DNA from: Thiodiazotropha sp040506275
GTDB taxonomy: Bacteria > Pseudomonadota > Gammaproteobacteria > Chromatiales > Chromatiaceae
Direction of reading: 5' to 3'
Assembly (NCBI GenBank): GCA_040506275.1
Contig: JBEVXD010000001.1
Location: 744,001-808,000, forward strand
Length of the DNA: 64,000 bases
The notes beneath the pieces are model-generated. The model was given only the letters and a program-made list of their open reading frames with translations. It was not told where the DNA came from and ran no database searches. A program made the translations under genes and the position numbers. This document shows positions 1-9,022 of the stretch, piece after piece; position 1 is the first letter of the stretch; each line of letters starts with the position of its first letter.

Positions 1-2
1 CG

Positions 3-731
3 CCACGGGAAGTGATACGTGATGAAGAATCCGTCACCTGTGTGCTGCCCGATAGTAACGAGGTATCTGTAGATAAGCGATCACCCAGTAAGAAATTCTT
101 GAATATTCTTCCCCATGACCTTGCTCAGTTGAGGGATCACTATAGTTTTCAAATGGCAGGTAATAATCGGATTGCCGACCGCGAGGCCCAAGTGGTGGTG
201 ATTATGCCAAATGATCGTTTGCGTTACGGGTATCGCTTCTACCTTGATACTGAAAGTGGATTACCGCTGAAATCTGACTTGATGAATGAACATGGTGATG
301 CCGTTGAACAGACCATGTTCACTGATCTGGAGATTGGAGTTGCAACAATCAGTGAACTGCATCATAGGGAGTCACTCTTTACCTATCGTTTGAAAAATAG
401 TGAAGGAGTTAATCTATCCCATGAAACTGACAGTCGATGGGATTTTCTACGCCTTCCTGCAGGGTTCAGGCTTAGCATGCAGCATCAGCTGAACGACCCT
501 ACACAAAGCACTCCAATCGAACAGTATGTTTTCAGTGATGGTCTGGGTTCACTCTCTGTGTTCATTGAATCAGAGACCCGGGATGAAGCCTTCAGCGGTG
601 TCTCCAGATTGGGCGCCATCAATGCCTGGGGTGGAAATGTGTCCGGGTATCAGGTAACTGCTGTCGGTGAAGTGCCGGCTGTCACCTTACTGGGTGTGGT
701 TCAGGGGATGAAGTTAAAGGCAAACGAATGA
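3..731 (+). CDS. rseB: Sigma-E factor regulatory protein RseB/MucB (5' end outside window)
   Basis: Periplasmic regulator that binds the anti-sigma factor RseA/MucA and shields it from DegS-type cleavage, so tuning the sigma-E envelope stress response. The reading frame is already open at the left edge and matches the middle and C-terminal parts of RseB: an IADRE.QVV core, a YGYRFYLDTESGLPLKSDL segment typical of the lipoprotein-fold N-terminal domain, and a C-terminal domain with YSDG-like FSDGLGSLSVF. About 242 residues are present, so roughly the first quarter including the signal peptide is missing. Its stop overlaps the rseC start by 4 bases (ATGA), and rseC and mucD follow, the normal sigma-E operon order; rpoE and rseA are expected just upstream. 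Confidence 0.93.
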   Translation, partial: PREVIRDEESVTCVLPDSNEVSVDKRSPSKKFLNILPHDLAQLRDHYSFQMAGNNRIADREAQVVVIMPNDRLRYGYRFYLDTESGLPLKSDLMNEHGDAVEQTMFTDLEIGVATISELHHRESLFTYRLKNSEGVNLSHETDSRWDFLRLPAGFRLSMQHQLNDPTQSTPIEQYVFSDGLGSLSVFIESETRDEAFSGVSRLGAINAWGGNVSGYQVTAVGEVPAVTLLGVVQGMKLKANE

Positions 732-1198
732 TTGAGGAGACCGCCAAGGTCACGCGAGTTGATGGTGAATTCGCATTCGTTGAGACTGAGCAACGTGCAT
801 CATGCGGCTCTTGCCAAAGCCAGGGCAGTTGCAGCACTACCGTTTTGGCAGGTCTTTTCAAACGTCGTTACAATCACTTGAAAGTACGCAATACTGTTTT
901 TGCAAAGCCTGGTGAAGAGGTTGTGATCGGGCTGCAAGAAGATGCCTTCCTCAAAATTTCTCTACTGGCCTATATTTTTCCTCTCATCGCAATGATGCTA
1001 GTGGCTATCCTGGCCCAGTTATTTGCAGATTATTTTGAGCTCACATCAGGGGAACTCCCGCAAGTTGTTGGCGGTCTATTGGGGCTGATTGGCGGGTTTT
1101 TTATTCTTAGAGGACTCGCTCAAAAAAAACGTCATGATCCAGGATATCAAGCCGTCATTTTACGCCATGCCGATAAAGTGCCTGTACGATTTGTCTGA
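728..1198 (+). CDS. rseC: SoxR-reducing system / sigma-E regulator RseC (MucC)
   Basis: Inner-membrane protein of the RseC/MucC family, associated with sigma-E control and with reduction of SoxR. The 156 residues show an N-terminal cysteine cluster (Cys26, Cys29, Cys35) in the usual position, followed by two hydrophobic membrane segments (about 77-98 and 108-128) split by a short polar loop, and a short basic tail. Length and layout fit the family. The start overlaps the rseB stop by 4 bases, so translation is probably coupled. Confidence 0.92.
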   Translation: MIEETAKVTRVDGEFAFVETEQRASCGSCQSQGSCSTTVLAGLFKRRYNHLKVRNTVFAKPGEEVVIGLQEDAFLKISLLAYIFPLIAMMLVAILAQLFADYFELTSGELPQVVGGLLGLIGGFFILRGLAQKKRHDPGYQAVILRHADKVPVRFV

Positions 1199-1256
1199 GG
1201 CTTGTCATATCCATCTTTTATGGCGTTAGATCATTCTTTCCTCCAGGAGTTGCTTC

Positions 1257-2696
1257 ATGAGAGACAGGAAATATCAGTTTTTTAGTTCATTGGCGCTTAT
1301 TGCCGGGCTTATACTAGCCACATCAGTATTTGCACGTGATCTACCAAATTTTGCAGATCTGGCTGAGCATAATGCACCCTCAGTGGTTAATATCAGTACG
1401 AGATCAACTTCGTCACGTAGCAATGTCTCTCCTTTTAATATGCCTGAATTTCAAGGCCTGCCCGAAGACAGTCCTTTGGGTGAGTTGATGCGTAAATTTT
1501 TTGGTAATCATGGCTACAGTATGCCGGAAGGCGAAGTTGAAAAGCGCTCTTTGGGGTCTGGGTTCATTATCTCTGATGATGGTTATATCCTCACCAATAA
1601 CCATGTCGTAGAAGAAGCCGACGAAATTTTAGTACGCATGAATGACCGTCGTGAGTTTATTGCTGAGGTAATAGGTAAAGACGAACGTAGTGACATTGCA
1701 TTAATTAAAATTGATGCAGATGATCTTCCTGTTGTTGAGATAGGTGATTCTGAAATGCTGAGAGTCGGTGAGTGGGTTTTGGCAATAGGCTCACCCTTTG
1801 GATTTGACCATTCTGTAACTGCAGGTATTGTCAGCGCCAAGGGAAGGAATCTCCCAAGTGAAAATTACGTGCCTTTTATTCAAACAGATGTAGCGATCAA
1901 TCCGGGAAATTCCGGCGGACCATTATTCAACATGGAAGGCGAAGTGGTGGGGGTCAATTCTCAGATATATAGCCGTTCTGGTGGATTTATGGGACTCTCA
2001 TTCGCAATTCCGATCGAGATGGCGATTAATGTGGCCGACCAGCTGAAAACACGTGGACGGGTCACTCGTGGCTGGTTGGGCGTGCTGATTCAGGATGTGA
2101 CCAAAGATCTGGCTGACAGCTTTGGTATGGATCATCCTCGTGGTGCATTAATCGCTCGTGTACTTCCAGATAGCCCATCTGAAAAAGCTGGATTGCAAGT
2201 GGGTGATGTTATTTTGTCATTCAATGAGACCCCGATTAACTCATCCTCCGAGTTACCTCCCTTGGTTGGGCGCAGTAATATTGATAAACCGGCAAAACTT
2301 AAGATCCTGAGAAAAGGAAAAATCAAGCAGGTTAGCGTCAATATAGGCGAACTTCCGGCCGAAGAAAAACTGGGAATGACAAGGAACCCTGCACCAAAAG
2401 TATCGGAAAACCGTCTTGGTCTAATGGTTTCGAAAGTTACCGAGCAGTTGAAAAAGCAGCAAAGTCTTTCTTCCCAACGCGGGGTTGTGGTCGAATCCGT
2501 TACCGGTAAGGCAGCCCGCGAAGCGGGTATGCAGCAAGGCGACATCATAACTATGATAAATAATGTCGAAATCGAAGGTGTCGAGCATTTTAATCAACTG
2601 GTGAAAGAGTTGCCTGGCGAAAAAACCGTAGCATTACTTGTGCATCGCAACACAGGCCCGATTTTTCTTGCCTTACATGTACCAGGAAATGATTGA
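1257..2696 (+). CDS. mucD: Periplasmic serine protease of the DegP/HtrA (MucD) family
   Basis: Envelope protease/chaperone that degrades misfolded periplasmic proteins. A signal peptide runs to about residue 26 (cleavage near VFA-RD). The trypsin-like domain carries the triad His116 (TNNHVV), Asp146 (SDIALI) and Ser219 (GNSGGP). Two PDZ domains follow, about 265-360 and 385-475. The 479-residue length is normal for MucD/DegP. ATG at 1257 is preceded by CAGGAG. Placement after rseB-rseC matches the Pseudomonas algU-mucABCD operon, so sigma-E control is inferred. The 3' end overlaps the start of the next small gene. Confidence 0.95.
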   Translation: MRDRKYQFFSSLALIAGLILATSVFARDLPNFADLAEHNAPSVVNISTRSTSSRSNVSPFNMPEFQGLPEDSPLGELMRKFFGNHGYSMPEGEVEKRSLGSGFIISDDGYILTNNHVVEEADEILVRMNDRREFIAEVIGKDERSDIALIKIDADDLPVVEIGDSEMLRVGEWVLAIGSPFGFDHSVTAGIVSAKGRNLPSENYVPFIQTDVAINPGNSGGPLFNMEGEVVGVNSQIYSRSGGFMGLSFAIPIEMAINVADQLKTRGRVTRGWLGVLIQDVTKDLADSFGMDHPRGALIARVLPDSPSEKAGLQVGDVILSFNETPINSSSELPPLVGRSNIDKPAKLKILRKGKIKQVSVNIGELPAEEKLGMTRNPAPKVSENRLGLMVSKVTEQLKKQQSLSSQRGVVVESVTGKAAREAGMQQGDIITMINNVEIEGVEHFNQLVKELPGEKTVALLVHRNTGPIFLALHVPGND

Positions 2697-2931
2697 GCTA
2701 ACCTTCTATCATCGGCAGGGATGCCATCTCTGCGATGAGATGTGGCAGGAGCTTGAAGAGATGAATGAGATGCAAGGAATCGAGGTTTCCAAGGTGGATA
2801 TCGACCGAAATTCACAAATCAGGCAGGATTATGGTCTCCGAATACCTTGTCTCGAGGGGCCAGGTGGAATCTCCCTGAGTGAGCACTATCTCGACCGCTC
2901 ACGACTTCTGAGCTATTTGCGCGCCCTATGA
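2689..2931 (+). CDS. Small glutaredoxin-like (DUF836 type) protein
   Basis: An 80-residue thioredoxin-fold protein with the CxxC motif GCHLC near the N-terminus, a beta-alpha-beta layout and an IPCLEG segment in place of the usual cis-proline region. It resembles short glutaredoxin-like DUF836 proteins; the redox partner is unknown. An open frame extends further upstream inside mucD, but ATG at 2689 is chosen because it has AGGA just before it and leaves only an 8-base overlap with mucD. It is probably translated with mucD and ends before a terminator. Confidence 0.82.
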   Translation: MIELTFYHRQGCHLCDEMWQELEEMNEMQGIEVSKVDIDRNSQIRQDYGLRIPCLEGPGGISLSEHYLDRSRLLSYLRAL

Positions 2932-2975
2932 TTTGGTATCATCTGCGGCTCTGTGGCAACACGTATTCGTTGAAG

Positions 2976-3005
2976 CGCCCCAAAATGGGGCGTTTCTCAT
3001 TTTTT
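2976..3005 (+). terminator. Rho-independent terminator between the mucD operon and lepA
   Basis: A perfect 6-bp stem CGCCCC/GGGGCG (2976-2981 with 2987-2992), loop AAAAT, is followed by TTTCTCATTTTTT. It lies 45 bases after the glutaredoxin-like stop and just before lepA, so it separates the stress operon from lepA-lepB. If the long in-frame extension upstream of lepA were used, this hairpin would be inside the coding region, which argues against that start. Confidence 0.85.
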
Positions 3006-3025
3006 CAGTAGTGACAAAGGGCTTT

Positions 3026-4831
3026 ATGGCTGACCTGCAACATATCCGGAATTTCTCCATCATCGCCCATATCGATCATGGCAAATCTACCATTGCCGAT
3101 CGATTTATCCAGTCTTGTGGGGGGCTGAGCGATCGGGAAATGGCTGATCAGGTTTGCGATTCAATGGACCTTGAGCGGGAGCGAGGCATCACGATCAAGG
3201 CCCAGAGTGTAACTCTGGAATACCAGGCTAATAACGGCGAAACCTACCTTCTCAATTTTATCGATACTCCTGGACATGTTGACTTTTCCTATGAAGTATC
3301 CCGCTCTCTTGCTGCTTGTGAAGGTGCACTGCTGGTGGTGGATGCCGCTCAGGGTGTCGAGGCTCAGAGTGTGGCAAACTGCTATACAGCGATTGAGCAA
3401 GGTCTGGAAGTACTGCCTGTATTGAACAAAATTGATTTGCCATCTGCTGAGCCTGAAAGGGTGATAAACGAGATTGAAGAGATCATTGGTATTGATGCTA
3501 CCGATGCAATTCGGGTCAGCGCCAAAACCGGTATCGGTATCAAAGACCTCCTGGATCAACTGGTACAAACAATTCCAGCGCCGGAAGGTGACTATGATGC
3601 CCCGTTACAGGCATTGATCATCGATTCCTGGTTTGACCCCTATGTTGGCGTCATATCTCTCATCCGGGTGATGAACGGCGCCATAAAACCAAAAGACAAG
3701 ATGAAAATCATGTCAACAGGTCGGGTTTTCCAAGTTGAACAAGTTGGCGTTTTTACTCCCAAACAGCTCAAGCAACCAGGTTTGAAGGCTGGTGAAGTGG
3801 GCTATGTTATTGCCGGTATAAAAGAGGTTGATGGAGCGCCAGTCGGGGATACCATAACGTTGGAAAACAAGAGTGCAGAAAATCCTCTACCCGGCTTTGA
3901 GGAGATGCACCCAAGAGTATTCTCAGGCCTATATCCAGTCAGTTCTGATGACTATGAAGATCTGCGAGATGCGCTGCAGAAGCTACGTCTCAACGATGCA
4001 GCACTTCATTATGAGCCGGAAACCTCACAAGCCTTGGGATTCGGTTTTCGCTGTGGTTTTCTGGGTATGCTCCATATGGAGATCGTACAGGAGAGACTTG
4101 AGCGGGAATACAATCTGGATCTAATCACTACTGCACCATCGGTGGTTTATGAAGTACTGAAAAACGATGGTGAGCTGATCCATATTGAAAATCCGGCAGC
4201 CCTTCCAGATCCTGGCAAATTTGAAGAGGTCCGCGAACCTATCATTGTAGCTACCATCCTGGTTCCACAGGAGTATCTGGGTAATGTAATTACACTCTGT
4301 ATCGATAAGCGTGGTGTTCAGAAAAACATGCAATACCTCGCTGGACAGGTGCAGTTGAGTTACGAAATACCGATGAATGAAGTGGTGCTAGACTTTTTTG
4401 ATCGGCTCAAGTCGGTTAGCAGAGGATACGCTTCATTTGAATATGAATTTACCAATTTCCAGGCTGCACCTCTGGTTAAACTGGATATTCTGATCAATGG
4501 TGATCGGGTTGATGCCTTATCTTTGATTGTGCATAAGGATCAAGCACAATTCCGGGGCCGTGATCTGACCTCGAAAATGAAAGAGATTATACCCAGGCAG
4601 ATGTTCGAAGTGGCGATACAGGCGGCGATTGGCAGCAAGATTATCGCTCGAACCACAGTTAAGGCTCTACGAAAGAATGTAACCGCTAAATGCTATGGTG
4701 GTGATATCACCCGAAAGCGTAAGTTGCTGGAGAAGCAGAAGGCGGGTAAGAAACGCATGAAGCAGGTAGGCAAGGTGGAAATTCCACAGGATGCTTTCCT
4801 TGCCGTGCTTCAGGTGGGTAAGGATAATTAG
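3026..4831 (+). CDS. lepA: Elongation factor 4 (LepA), ribosome back-translocase GTPase
   Basis: Translational GTPase that acts on ribosomes under stress and in initiation. The protein begins MADLQHIRNFSIIAHIDHGKST, with the G1 motif AHIDHGKS, G3 DTPGH and G4 NKID, then the EF-G-like domains and the LepA-specific C-terminal domain (TAKCYGGDITRKRKLLEKQ). At 601 residues from ATG 3026 it matches the usual length (about 600). The frame is open 31 codons further upstream, but that stretch has no homology and contains a terminator hairpin. lepB follows, as in most Gammaproteobacteria. Confidence 0.97.
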   Translation: MADLQHIRNFSIIAHIDHGKSTIADRFIQSCGGLSDREMADQVCDSMDLERERGITIKAQSVTLEYQANNGETYLLNFIDTPGHVDFSYEVSRSLAACEGALLVVDAAQGVEAQSVANCYTAIEQGLEVLPVLNKIDLPSAEPERVINEIEEIIGIDATDAIRVSAKTGIGIKDLLDQLVQTIPAPEGDYDAPLQALIIDSWFDPYVGVISLIRVMNGAIKPKDKMKIMSTGRVFQVEQVGVFTPKQLKQPGLKAGEVGYVIAGIKEVDGAPVGDTITLENKSAENPLPGFEEMHPRVFSGLYPVSSDDYEDLRDALQKLRLNDAALHYEPETSQALGFGFRCGFLGMLHMEIVQERLEREYNLDLITTAPSVVYEVLKNDGELIHIENPAALPDPGKFEEVREPIIVATILVPQEYLGNVITLCIDKRGVQKNMQYLAGQVQLSYEIPMNEVVLDFFDRLKSVSRGYASFEYEFTNFQAAPLVKLDILINGDRVDALSLIVHKDQAQFRGRDLTSKMKEIIPRQMFEVAIQAAIGSKIIARTTVKALRKNVTAKCYGGDITRKRKLLEKQKAGKKRMKQVGKVEIPQDAFLAVLQVGKDN

Positions 4832-4896
4832 GGCTGCAGAACTCGTATTGACAGACCTAGTTGAATGCACTAAACGGGAGAGGATGCAGGTAGACC

Positions 4897-5745
4897 ATGA
4901 ATTTTGATTTTCCAACATTTCTTGTTGTCGCCAGTGCGATTACGGGTGGTATATGGCTTTTTGACAGCATCTTCTTCGCCAATAAGCGCAGCGCGTTGGC
5001 TTCTGATGTAGGAGAAGAGACTGACGATAGCTCCAGAGAACTCAGAAAAGAGCCTTTACTGGTTGAATACTCCAAGTCATTCTTCCCGGTTATTTTTGCC
5101 GTCCTTATACTACGTTCGTTTCTAGTGGAACCCTTTCGTATCCCCTCAGGTTCAATGATGCCGACCCTGCTGGTTGGGGATTTTATTTTGGTAAATAAAT
5201 TCAGCTATGGCATTCGCCTGCCGGTATTGAATAAAAAGGTTATTGACCTTGGAGACCCACAGCGGGGTGATCCGGTCGTATTCCGCTATCCTAAACAGCC
5301 TTGGGTTGATTACATCAAACGGGTAGTGGCTGTACCCGGGGATAAACTCTACTATCGAAATAAAACACTCTATATCAATGACGAACCGATGACGCAGACA
5401 CTTGTCGGCCGATATACCGGGGTTGGTAGCGGAACTCGCATGACTGGCGCTGTTCAGGCTGTTGAGAATCTTGAAGGCATTGAACATAACATTCTCATCA
5501 ATCCGTTAGCGCCAGATTTACCGATGGGGTGCCAGGTACTCAGGCAGGGTCCTATTACTGTACCTGAAGGAGAATACTTCGTTATGGGTGATAATAGGGA
5601 TAACAGCAATGATAGTCGCTGCTGGGGATTAGTACCTGATGAGAATCTCGTGGGTAAGGCGTTTGGAATTTGGATGAATTGGGATTCCAATATCAGCGGG
5701 TTTCCTCCCATCGCATGGGAAAGGCTAGGTAAAGGTATTGATTAG
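4897..5745 (+). CDS. lepB: Signal peptidase I (leader peptidase)
   Basis: Inner-membrane enzyme that cleaves signal peptides of exported proteins. Two N-terminal membrane segments (about 6-27 and 61-76) precede the periplasmic catalytic part. The nucleophile is Ser86 in PSGSMMPTL and the general base is Lys141 in YIKRVVAVPGD; the late conserved box GDNRDNSNDSR is present. The 282-residue size is normal for the Escherichia-type enzyme, including the extended beta-domain. It sits 65 bases after lepA and is probably co-transcribed with it. Confidence 0.96.
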   Translation: MNFDFPTFLVVASAITGGIWLFDSIFFANKRSALASDVGEETDDSSRELRKEPLLVEYSKSFFPVIFAVLILRSFLVEPFRIPSGSMMPTLLVGDFILVNKFSYGIRLPVLNKKVIDLGDPQRGDPVVFRYPKQPWVDYIKRVVAVPGDKLYYRNKTLYINDEPMTQTLVGRYTGVGSGTRMTGAVQAVENLEGIEHNILINPLAPDLPMGCQVLRQGPITVPEGEYFVMGDNRDNSNDSRCWGLVPDENLVGKAFGIWMNWDSNISGFPPIAWERLGKGID

Positions 5746-5899
5746 TAGAAGTTTCAACAGGGAAAGATTGGACTTACATGCTAGAGATTCTATATGGGTG
5801 TGAATTTTCAGTAGCATTTCTATTGAGTAAAGCTACTGTCAGAGTGGCTGGTTGAACGGAATTTAAAAAGCGACTCAGAGCAATTTTGAGGAAGTTATT

Positions 5900-6274
5900 A
5901 TGCAATCTATAAAGAAACAGAACGGGCTTACATTTATTAGTTGGCTGGTTATTATTATCGTTGCGGGGTTTCTTGTGATGGTGGGTATAAAGTTAGTACC
6001 TGTCTACATCGACCACTATGCGGTTAAGAGTGCGCTTGAATCTGTGGCGAATGAGCCATTTGCTGCGCGAAAGTCGAAGGTGGAGATACGCAATATGATT
6101 TTAAAGCGGCTTAATATAAACAGTATCAGGCATGTATCTAAGGAACATATCACTATAAAGCGTTCCAGTGAAGGAACGAATGTTAATATCAAATATGAAG
6201 TTAGGCGTCATATTGCTTACAACGCAGCAGTGGTTATGACGTTTGATGAATCGGTTGGGTTAACTTCGAATTGA
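5900..6274 (+). CDS. DUF4845 membrane protein
   Basis: A 124-residue protein with one membrane segment near the N-terminus (about 13-32) and a short extracytoplasmic alpha-beta domain. The position between lepB and rnc and the sequence around VKSALESVANE fit the DUF4845 family, conserved in this spot in Gammaproteobacteria; its function is not known. GAGGAAG lies before ATG 5900. The 154-base gap to lepB contains a 7-bp hairpin (CAGTAGC 5809-5815 with GCTACTG 5832-5838) of unclear role. The stop overlaps the rnc start. Confidence 0.85.
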   Translation: MQSIKKQNGLTFISWLVIIIVAGFLVMVGIKLVPVYIDHYAVKSALESVANEPFAARKSKVEIRNMILKRLNINSIRHVSKEHITIKRSSEGTNVNIKYEVRRHIAYNAAVVMTFDESVGLTSN

Positions 6275-6948
6275 AGGCAGATGTCGGTAAATTTTGTCGG
6301 GATTTAGGTTACACCTTCAATACTCCGGAGTTGATCGATCAGGCTCTGACCCATCGTAGTGCCGGCGGAAAGAATAATGAACGCCTGGAATATCTGGGCG
6401 ATGCTATTCTTGGTTTTATTATAGCCGATGCGCTCTACCACCATTTTTCTGAGGCAAGTGAAGGTCAACTAAGTCGTCTGCGTTCAGCCTTGGTAAAGCG
6501 CGAAACACTGGCTGATGTGGCGAGAGAGTTCAAGCTGGGTGATTATCTTAAGCTAGGCCAGGGAGAGTTGCGCAGTGGTGGACAGAGCAGGGACTCCATA
6601 TTGGCTGACAGTTTTGAAGCTATTCTCGCAGCGATCTATCTTGATGGGGGATATGAAGCAACGAGGGTGGTGATCCTGAGGGTATTTTCTCACAGGCTAA
6701 CTGCTTTGAGTCCTGAGACCCATCAAAAAGACCCTAAAACTCAATTGCAGGAGTTTCTTCAGGCGAAGAAGGTCTCACTACCAAGTTATGCAATTGTGGA
6801 TGTAAGTGGTGATCCACATTCGCAACATTTTAAAGTCGAGTGTGCCATCGAGGACCTTGGAAAGAGATCAATGGGAAAGGGGAACAGCCGAAGAAAAGCT
6901 GAACAAGATGCCGCAATGAATATGCTGACGGAACTAAATCATGAGTAA
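6271..6948 (+). CDS. rnc: Ribonuclease III
   Basis: Double-strand-specific endoribonuclease for rRNA and mRNA processing. The RNase III domain shows NERLEYLGDAIL with catalytic acidic residues Glu40, Asp44, Asp113 and Glu116; a double-stranded RNA-binding domain (about 152-222) follows with the GKGNSRRKAEQDAA signature. The start is TTG at 6271, which overlaps the DUF4845 stop (TTGA); no other start in frame precedes the conserved LGYTF region. The size, 225 residues, equals that of close relatives. The gene overlaps era by 8 bases. Confidence 0.96.
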   Translation: MKADVGKFCRDLGYTFNTPELIDQALTHRSAGGKNNERLEYLGDAILGFIIADALYHHFSEASEGQLSRLRSALVKRETLADVAREFKLGDYLKLGQGELRSGGQSRDSILADSFEAILAAIYLDGGYEATRVVILRVFSHRLTALSPETHQKDPKTQLQEFLQAKKVSLPSYAIVDVSGDPHSQHFKVECAIEDLGKRSMGKGNSRRKAEQDAAMNMLTELNHE

Positions 6949-7837
6949 GCCAGAAAATCACTGCGGTTATGCCGCAATCGTAGGACGCCCAAATGTGGGT
7001 AAATCGACACTCTTGAATCGAGTTCTCGGTATTCGATTGGCTATCACTTCTCATAAGGCACAAACCACAAGACATACCATCCTAGGTGTGAACAGTCTTA
7101 AGGGGGGGCAGGTTATCTATGTCGATACCCCTGGTATTCATGAGCGCAGCGACAATGCAATGAATCGCTATCTGAACAGGACTGCAAAAACAGCTTTAGC
7201 TGGAGTAGATCTTCTTATCTTCGTGGTGGAAGCATTACGCTGGACCAAAGAGGATGAAAAGGTATTGAGTCTGGTTAAGGAGAGTGGTATTCCTGCCATA
7301 GCAGTGGTGAATAAAGTTGATTTAATTAAGCAGAAAGAGGCATTGCTGCCCTATTTATCAGAACTCTCTACCCGGTACGGATTTCTTGAAATCATACCGC
7401 TATCAGCCAGAAATGGACGCAATCTTGAAACACTTGAGGATCTGGTTTTAAAGGCCCTTCCAGAAGGTGAGAATGTCTATCCGGATGATCAGTTGACTGA
7501 TCGACCCGAAAAGTTTTTTGCAGCGGAATTGATTCGCGAGCAGATTACCAGACGCTATGCGAAAGAGTTGCCATACGCAGTCTCAGTAGAGATCGAGCGA
7601 TTTGAAGAGCAATCTGGCCTGTATCGTATCAATGGGGTGATCTGGGTTGAGAAGCCTGGTCAGAAAGGCATAATTATTGGCAAGGATGGCCTGGCCTTGA
7701 AAGAGGTTGCGACCCAGGCCAGAAAAGCAATGCAGACTTTTTTTGACTGCAAGGTACATCTGGAACTTTGGGTTAAGGTTAAAAAGAGCTGGTCCAGTGA
7801 TGAAGCTGCATTGGTGAGGCTCGGATACGGAGAGTAG
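6941..7837 (+). CDS. era: GTPase Era, 16S rRNA/30S assembly factor
   Basis: Essential GTPase that binds the 3' end of 16S rRNA during small-subunit maturation. G1 is GRPNVGKST, G3 DTPG and G4 NKVD; the C-terminal KH domain contains the GQKGIIIGKDG loop. The length of 298 residues is typical. rnc-era overlap indicates translational coupling, and recO normally follows directly; here a 272-bp palindromic repeat has been placed between them. Confidence 0.97.
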   Translation: MSKPENHCGYAAIVGRPNVGKSTLLNRVLGIRLAITSHKAQTTRHTILGVNSLKGGQVIYVDTPGIHERSDNAMNRYLNRTAKTALAGVDLLIFVVEALRWTKEDEKVLSLVKESGIPAIAVVNKVDLIKQKEALLPYLSELSTRYGFLEIIPLSARNGRNLETLEDLVLKALPEGENVYPDDQLTDRPEKFFAAELIREQITRRYAKELPYAVSVEIERFEEQSGLYRINGVIWVEKPGQKGIIIGKDGLALKEVATQARKAMQTFFDCKVHLELWVKVKKSWSSDEAALVRLGYGE

Positions 7838-7849
7838 ATCACTTCTCAT

Positions 7850-8121
7850 ACTAGTGTGGTGTAACGTATAAACTGCACCAATCAGAAGCCCGTCAATGCC
7901 TCAAGACAAGGCGCAGCGCGCAGGCAATGGCAGCGCCCTTGTCAAGTGCTGCAACGCAGGATTGAGGCATTGACGGGCCTCCCTTCGGGCGAGTCGCTAA
8001 GCCGTCATCTGCGTTGTTGCGTTGCTTGGGAAGGGCGCGCCATTCACGGCGCAACGCGCCTAGCAGCTAACGGCTTAGCATCTCGCTGATTGGTGCAGTT
8101 TATACGTTACACCACACTAGT
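7850..8121. repeat. 272-bp nested palindromic element with perfect 36-bp terminal inverted repeats
   Basis: Seen directly: bases 7850-7885 (beginning ACTAGTGTGGTGTAACG) are the exact reverse complement of 8086-8121. Inside are two further inverted repeats: 7888-7904 with 7962-7978 (17 bp, perfect, GCCCGTCAATGCCTCAA) and 7996-8005 with 8070-8079 (10 bp, GCTAAGCCGT), separated by a small CCC-TTC-GGG hairpin at 7981-7989. No coding capacity was found. The layout, a long stem carrying two side hairpins, resembles a MITE or a large palindromic intergenic repeat. It fills almost the whole 347-base era-recO gap. No clear target-site duplication can be seen at the ends. Confidence 0.88.
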
Positions 8122-8184
8122 TAATAACAATATGACACACTACCTGGTGATGCAATGCAACCGGATATAGTTGAGACATCATAG

Positions 8185-8892
8185 ATGTCCCGTATTGAAT
8201 TAACACCTGCTTTTGTACTCCATAGGCGCGACTACCAGAACTCCAGTTTACTATTGGAGTTGTTTACGCCTACAGAGGGTCGCCTGCCAGCTATTTCCAG
8301 AGGTGCAAAATCTGGTCGTTCTACTAAAGCAATTTTATTACAGCCCTTTGCCCCCCTACAGCTATCTCTCAGTGGAAGAGGCGAGATAAAGAGTCTGACA
8401 GATGTAGAACATGACGGGCATCCATTTCAACTCGCAGGTGAACGCATCTTCTGCGGTTTTTATCTAAATGAGTTACTGATGAGGTTGATAGAGCGGAAGG
8501 ATCCTTATCCCTCACTCTATATTCACTATTGCGATAGCCTTGCGCGCCTGGCCTCTGAAGAATCTGTGGATCAGATATTGAGGATGTTTGAACTGCAGTT
8601 GTTAACTGAATTGGGTTATGGCTTGTTATTGGATCACACTGCAGATACCGGGCAGCCGGTGGCAAGTGAGTTGATCTATGACTATTTTGTTGAACATGGC
8701 CCGGTTTTATCTCAATCGGAGAAGGCAGGAATAAAAATACATGGCCGAACACTGATCTCTCTACAGCAACGAGATTCACTGGACGAGCAGTGTGCGAAAG
8801 AGGCCAAACGGTTAATGAGATTTGTGTTGTCACATTATCTGGGAGACAAGCCTTTAAAGAGCCGGGAGCTGTTTGTCGGTCCTGCTAGCTGA
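8185..8892 (+). CDS. recO: DNA repair protein RecO
   Basis: Recombination mediator that, with RecR and RecF, loads RecA on SSB-coated single-stranded DNA. The 235 residues start with the OB-fold segment (AFVLHRRDYQNSSLLLELFT) and the family signature RLPAISRGAKSGRS, then the helical domain with the FCGFYLNELLMRLI motif. The zinc-binding cysteines of some RecO proteins are absent, as in many Gammaproteobacteria. Gene order era-recO-pdxJ is the conserved one. Confidence 0.94.
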   Translation: MSRIELTPAFVLHRRDYQNSSLLLELFTPTEGRLPAISRGAKSGRSTKAILLQPFAPLQLSLSGRGEIKSLTDVEHDGHPFQLAGERIFCGFYLNELLMRLIERKDPYPSLYIHYCDSLARLASEESVDQILRMFELQLLTELGYGLLLDHTADTGQPVASELIYDYFVEHGPVLSQSEKAGIKIHGRTLISLQQRDSLDEQCAKEAKRLMRFVLSHYLGDKPLKSRELFVGPAS

Positions 8893-9022
8893 AATTTAAG
8901 GTCATAATATCTGAATGGCTGAAATTGGAAAACGATATATTTGAGTATCATCTTATATAAGATATGCTTATTGAAAATGAGATGAATTTGTATCTTCCAG
9001 CAATCAAATTAAAGGTATAGAA

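Noticed and set aside
2933..3025. Longer N-terminus for LepA
   Set aside because: The 31 extra codons contain a rho-independent terminator and no LepA-family sequence; the internal ATG at 3026 gives the standard protein.
8369..8833. 154-codon minus-strand frame inside recO
   Set aside because: Antisense shadow of recO with no homology features.
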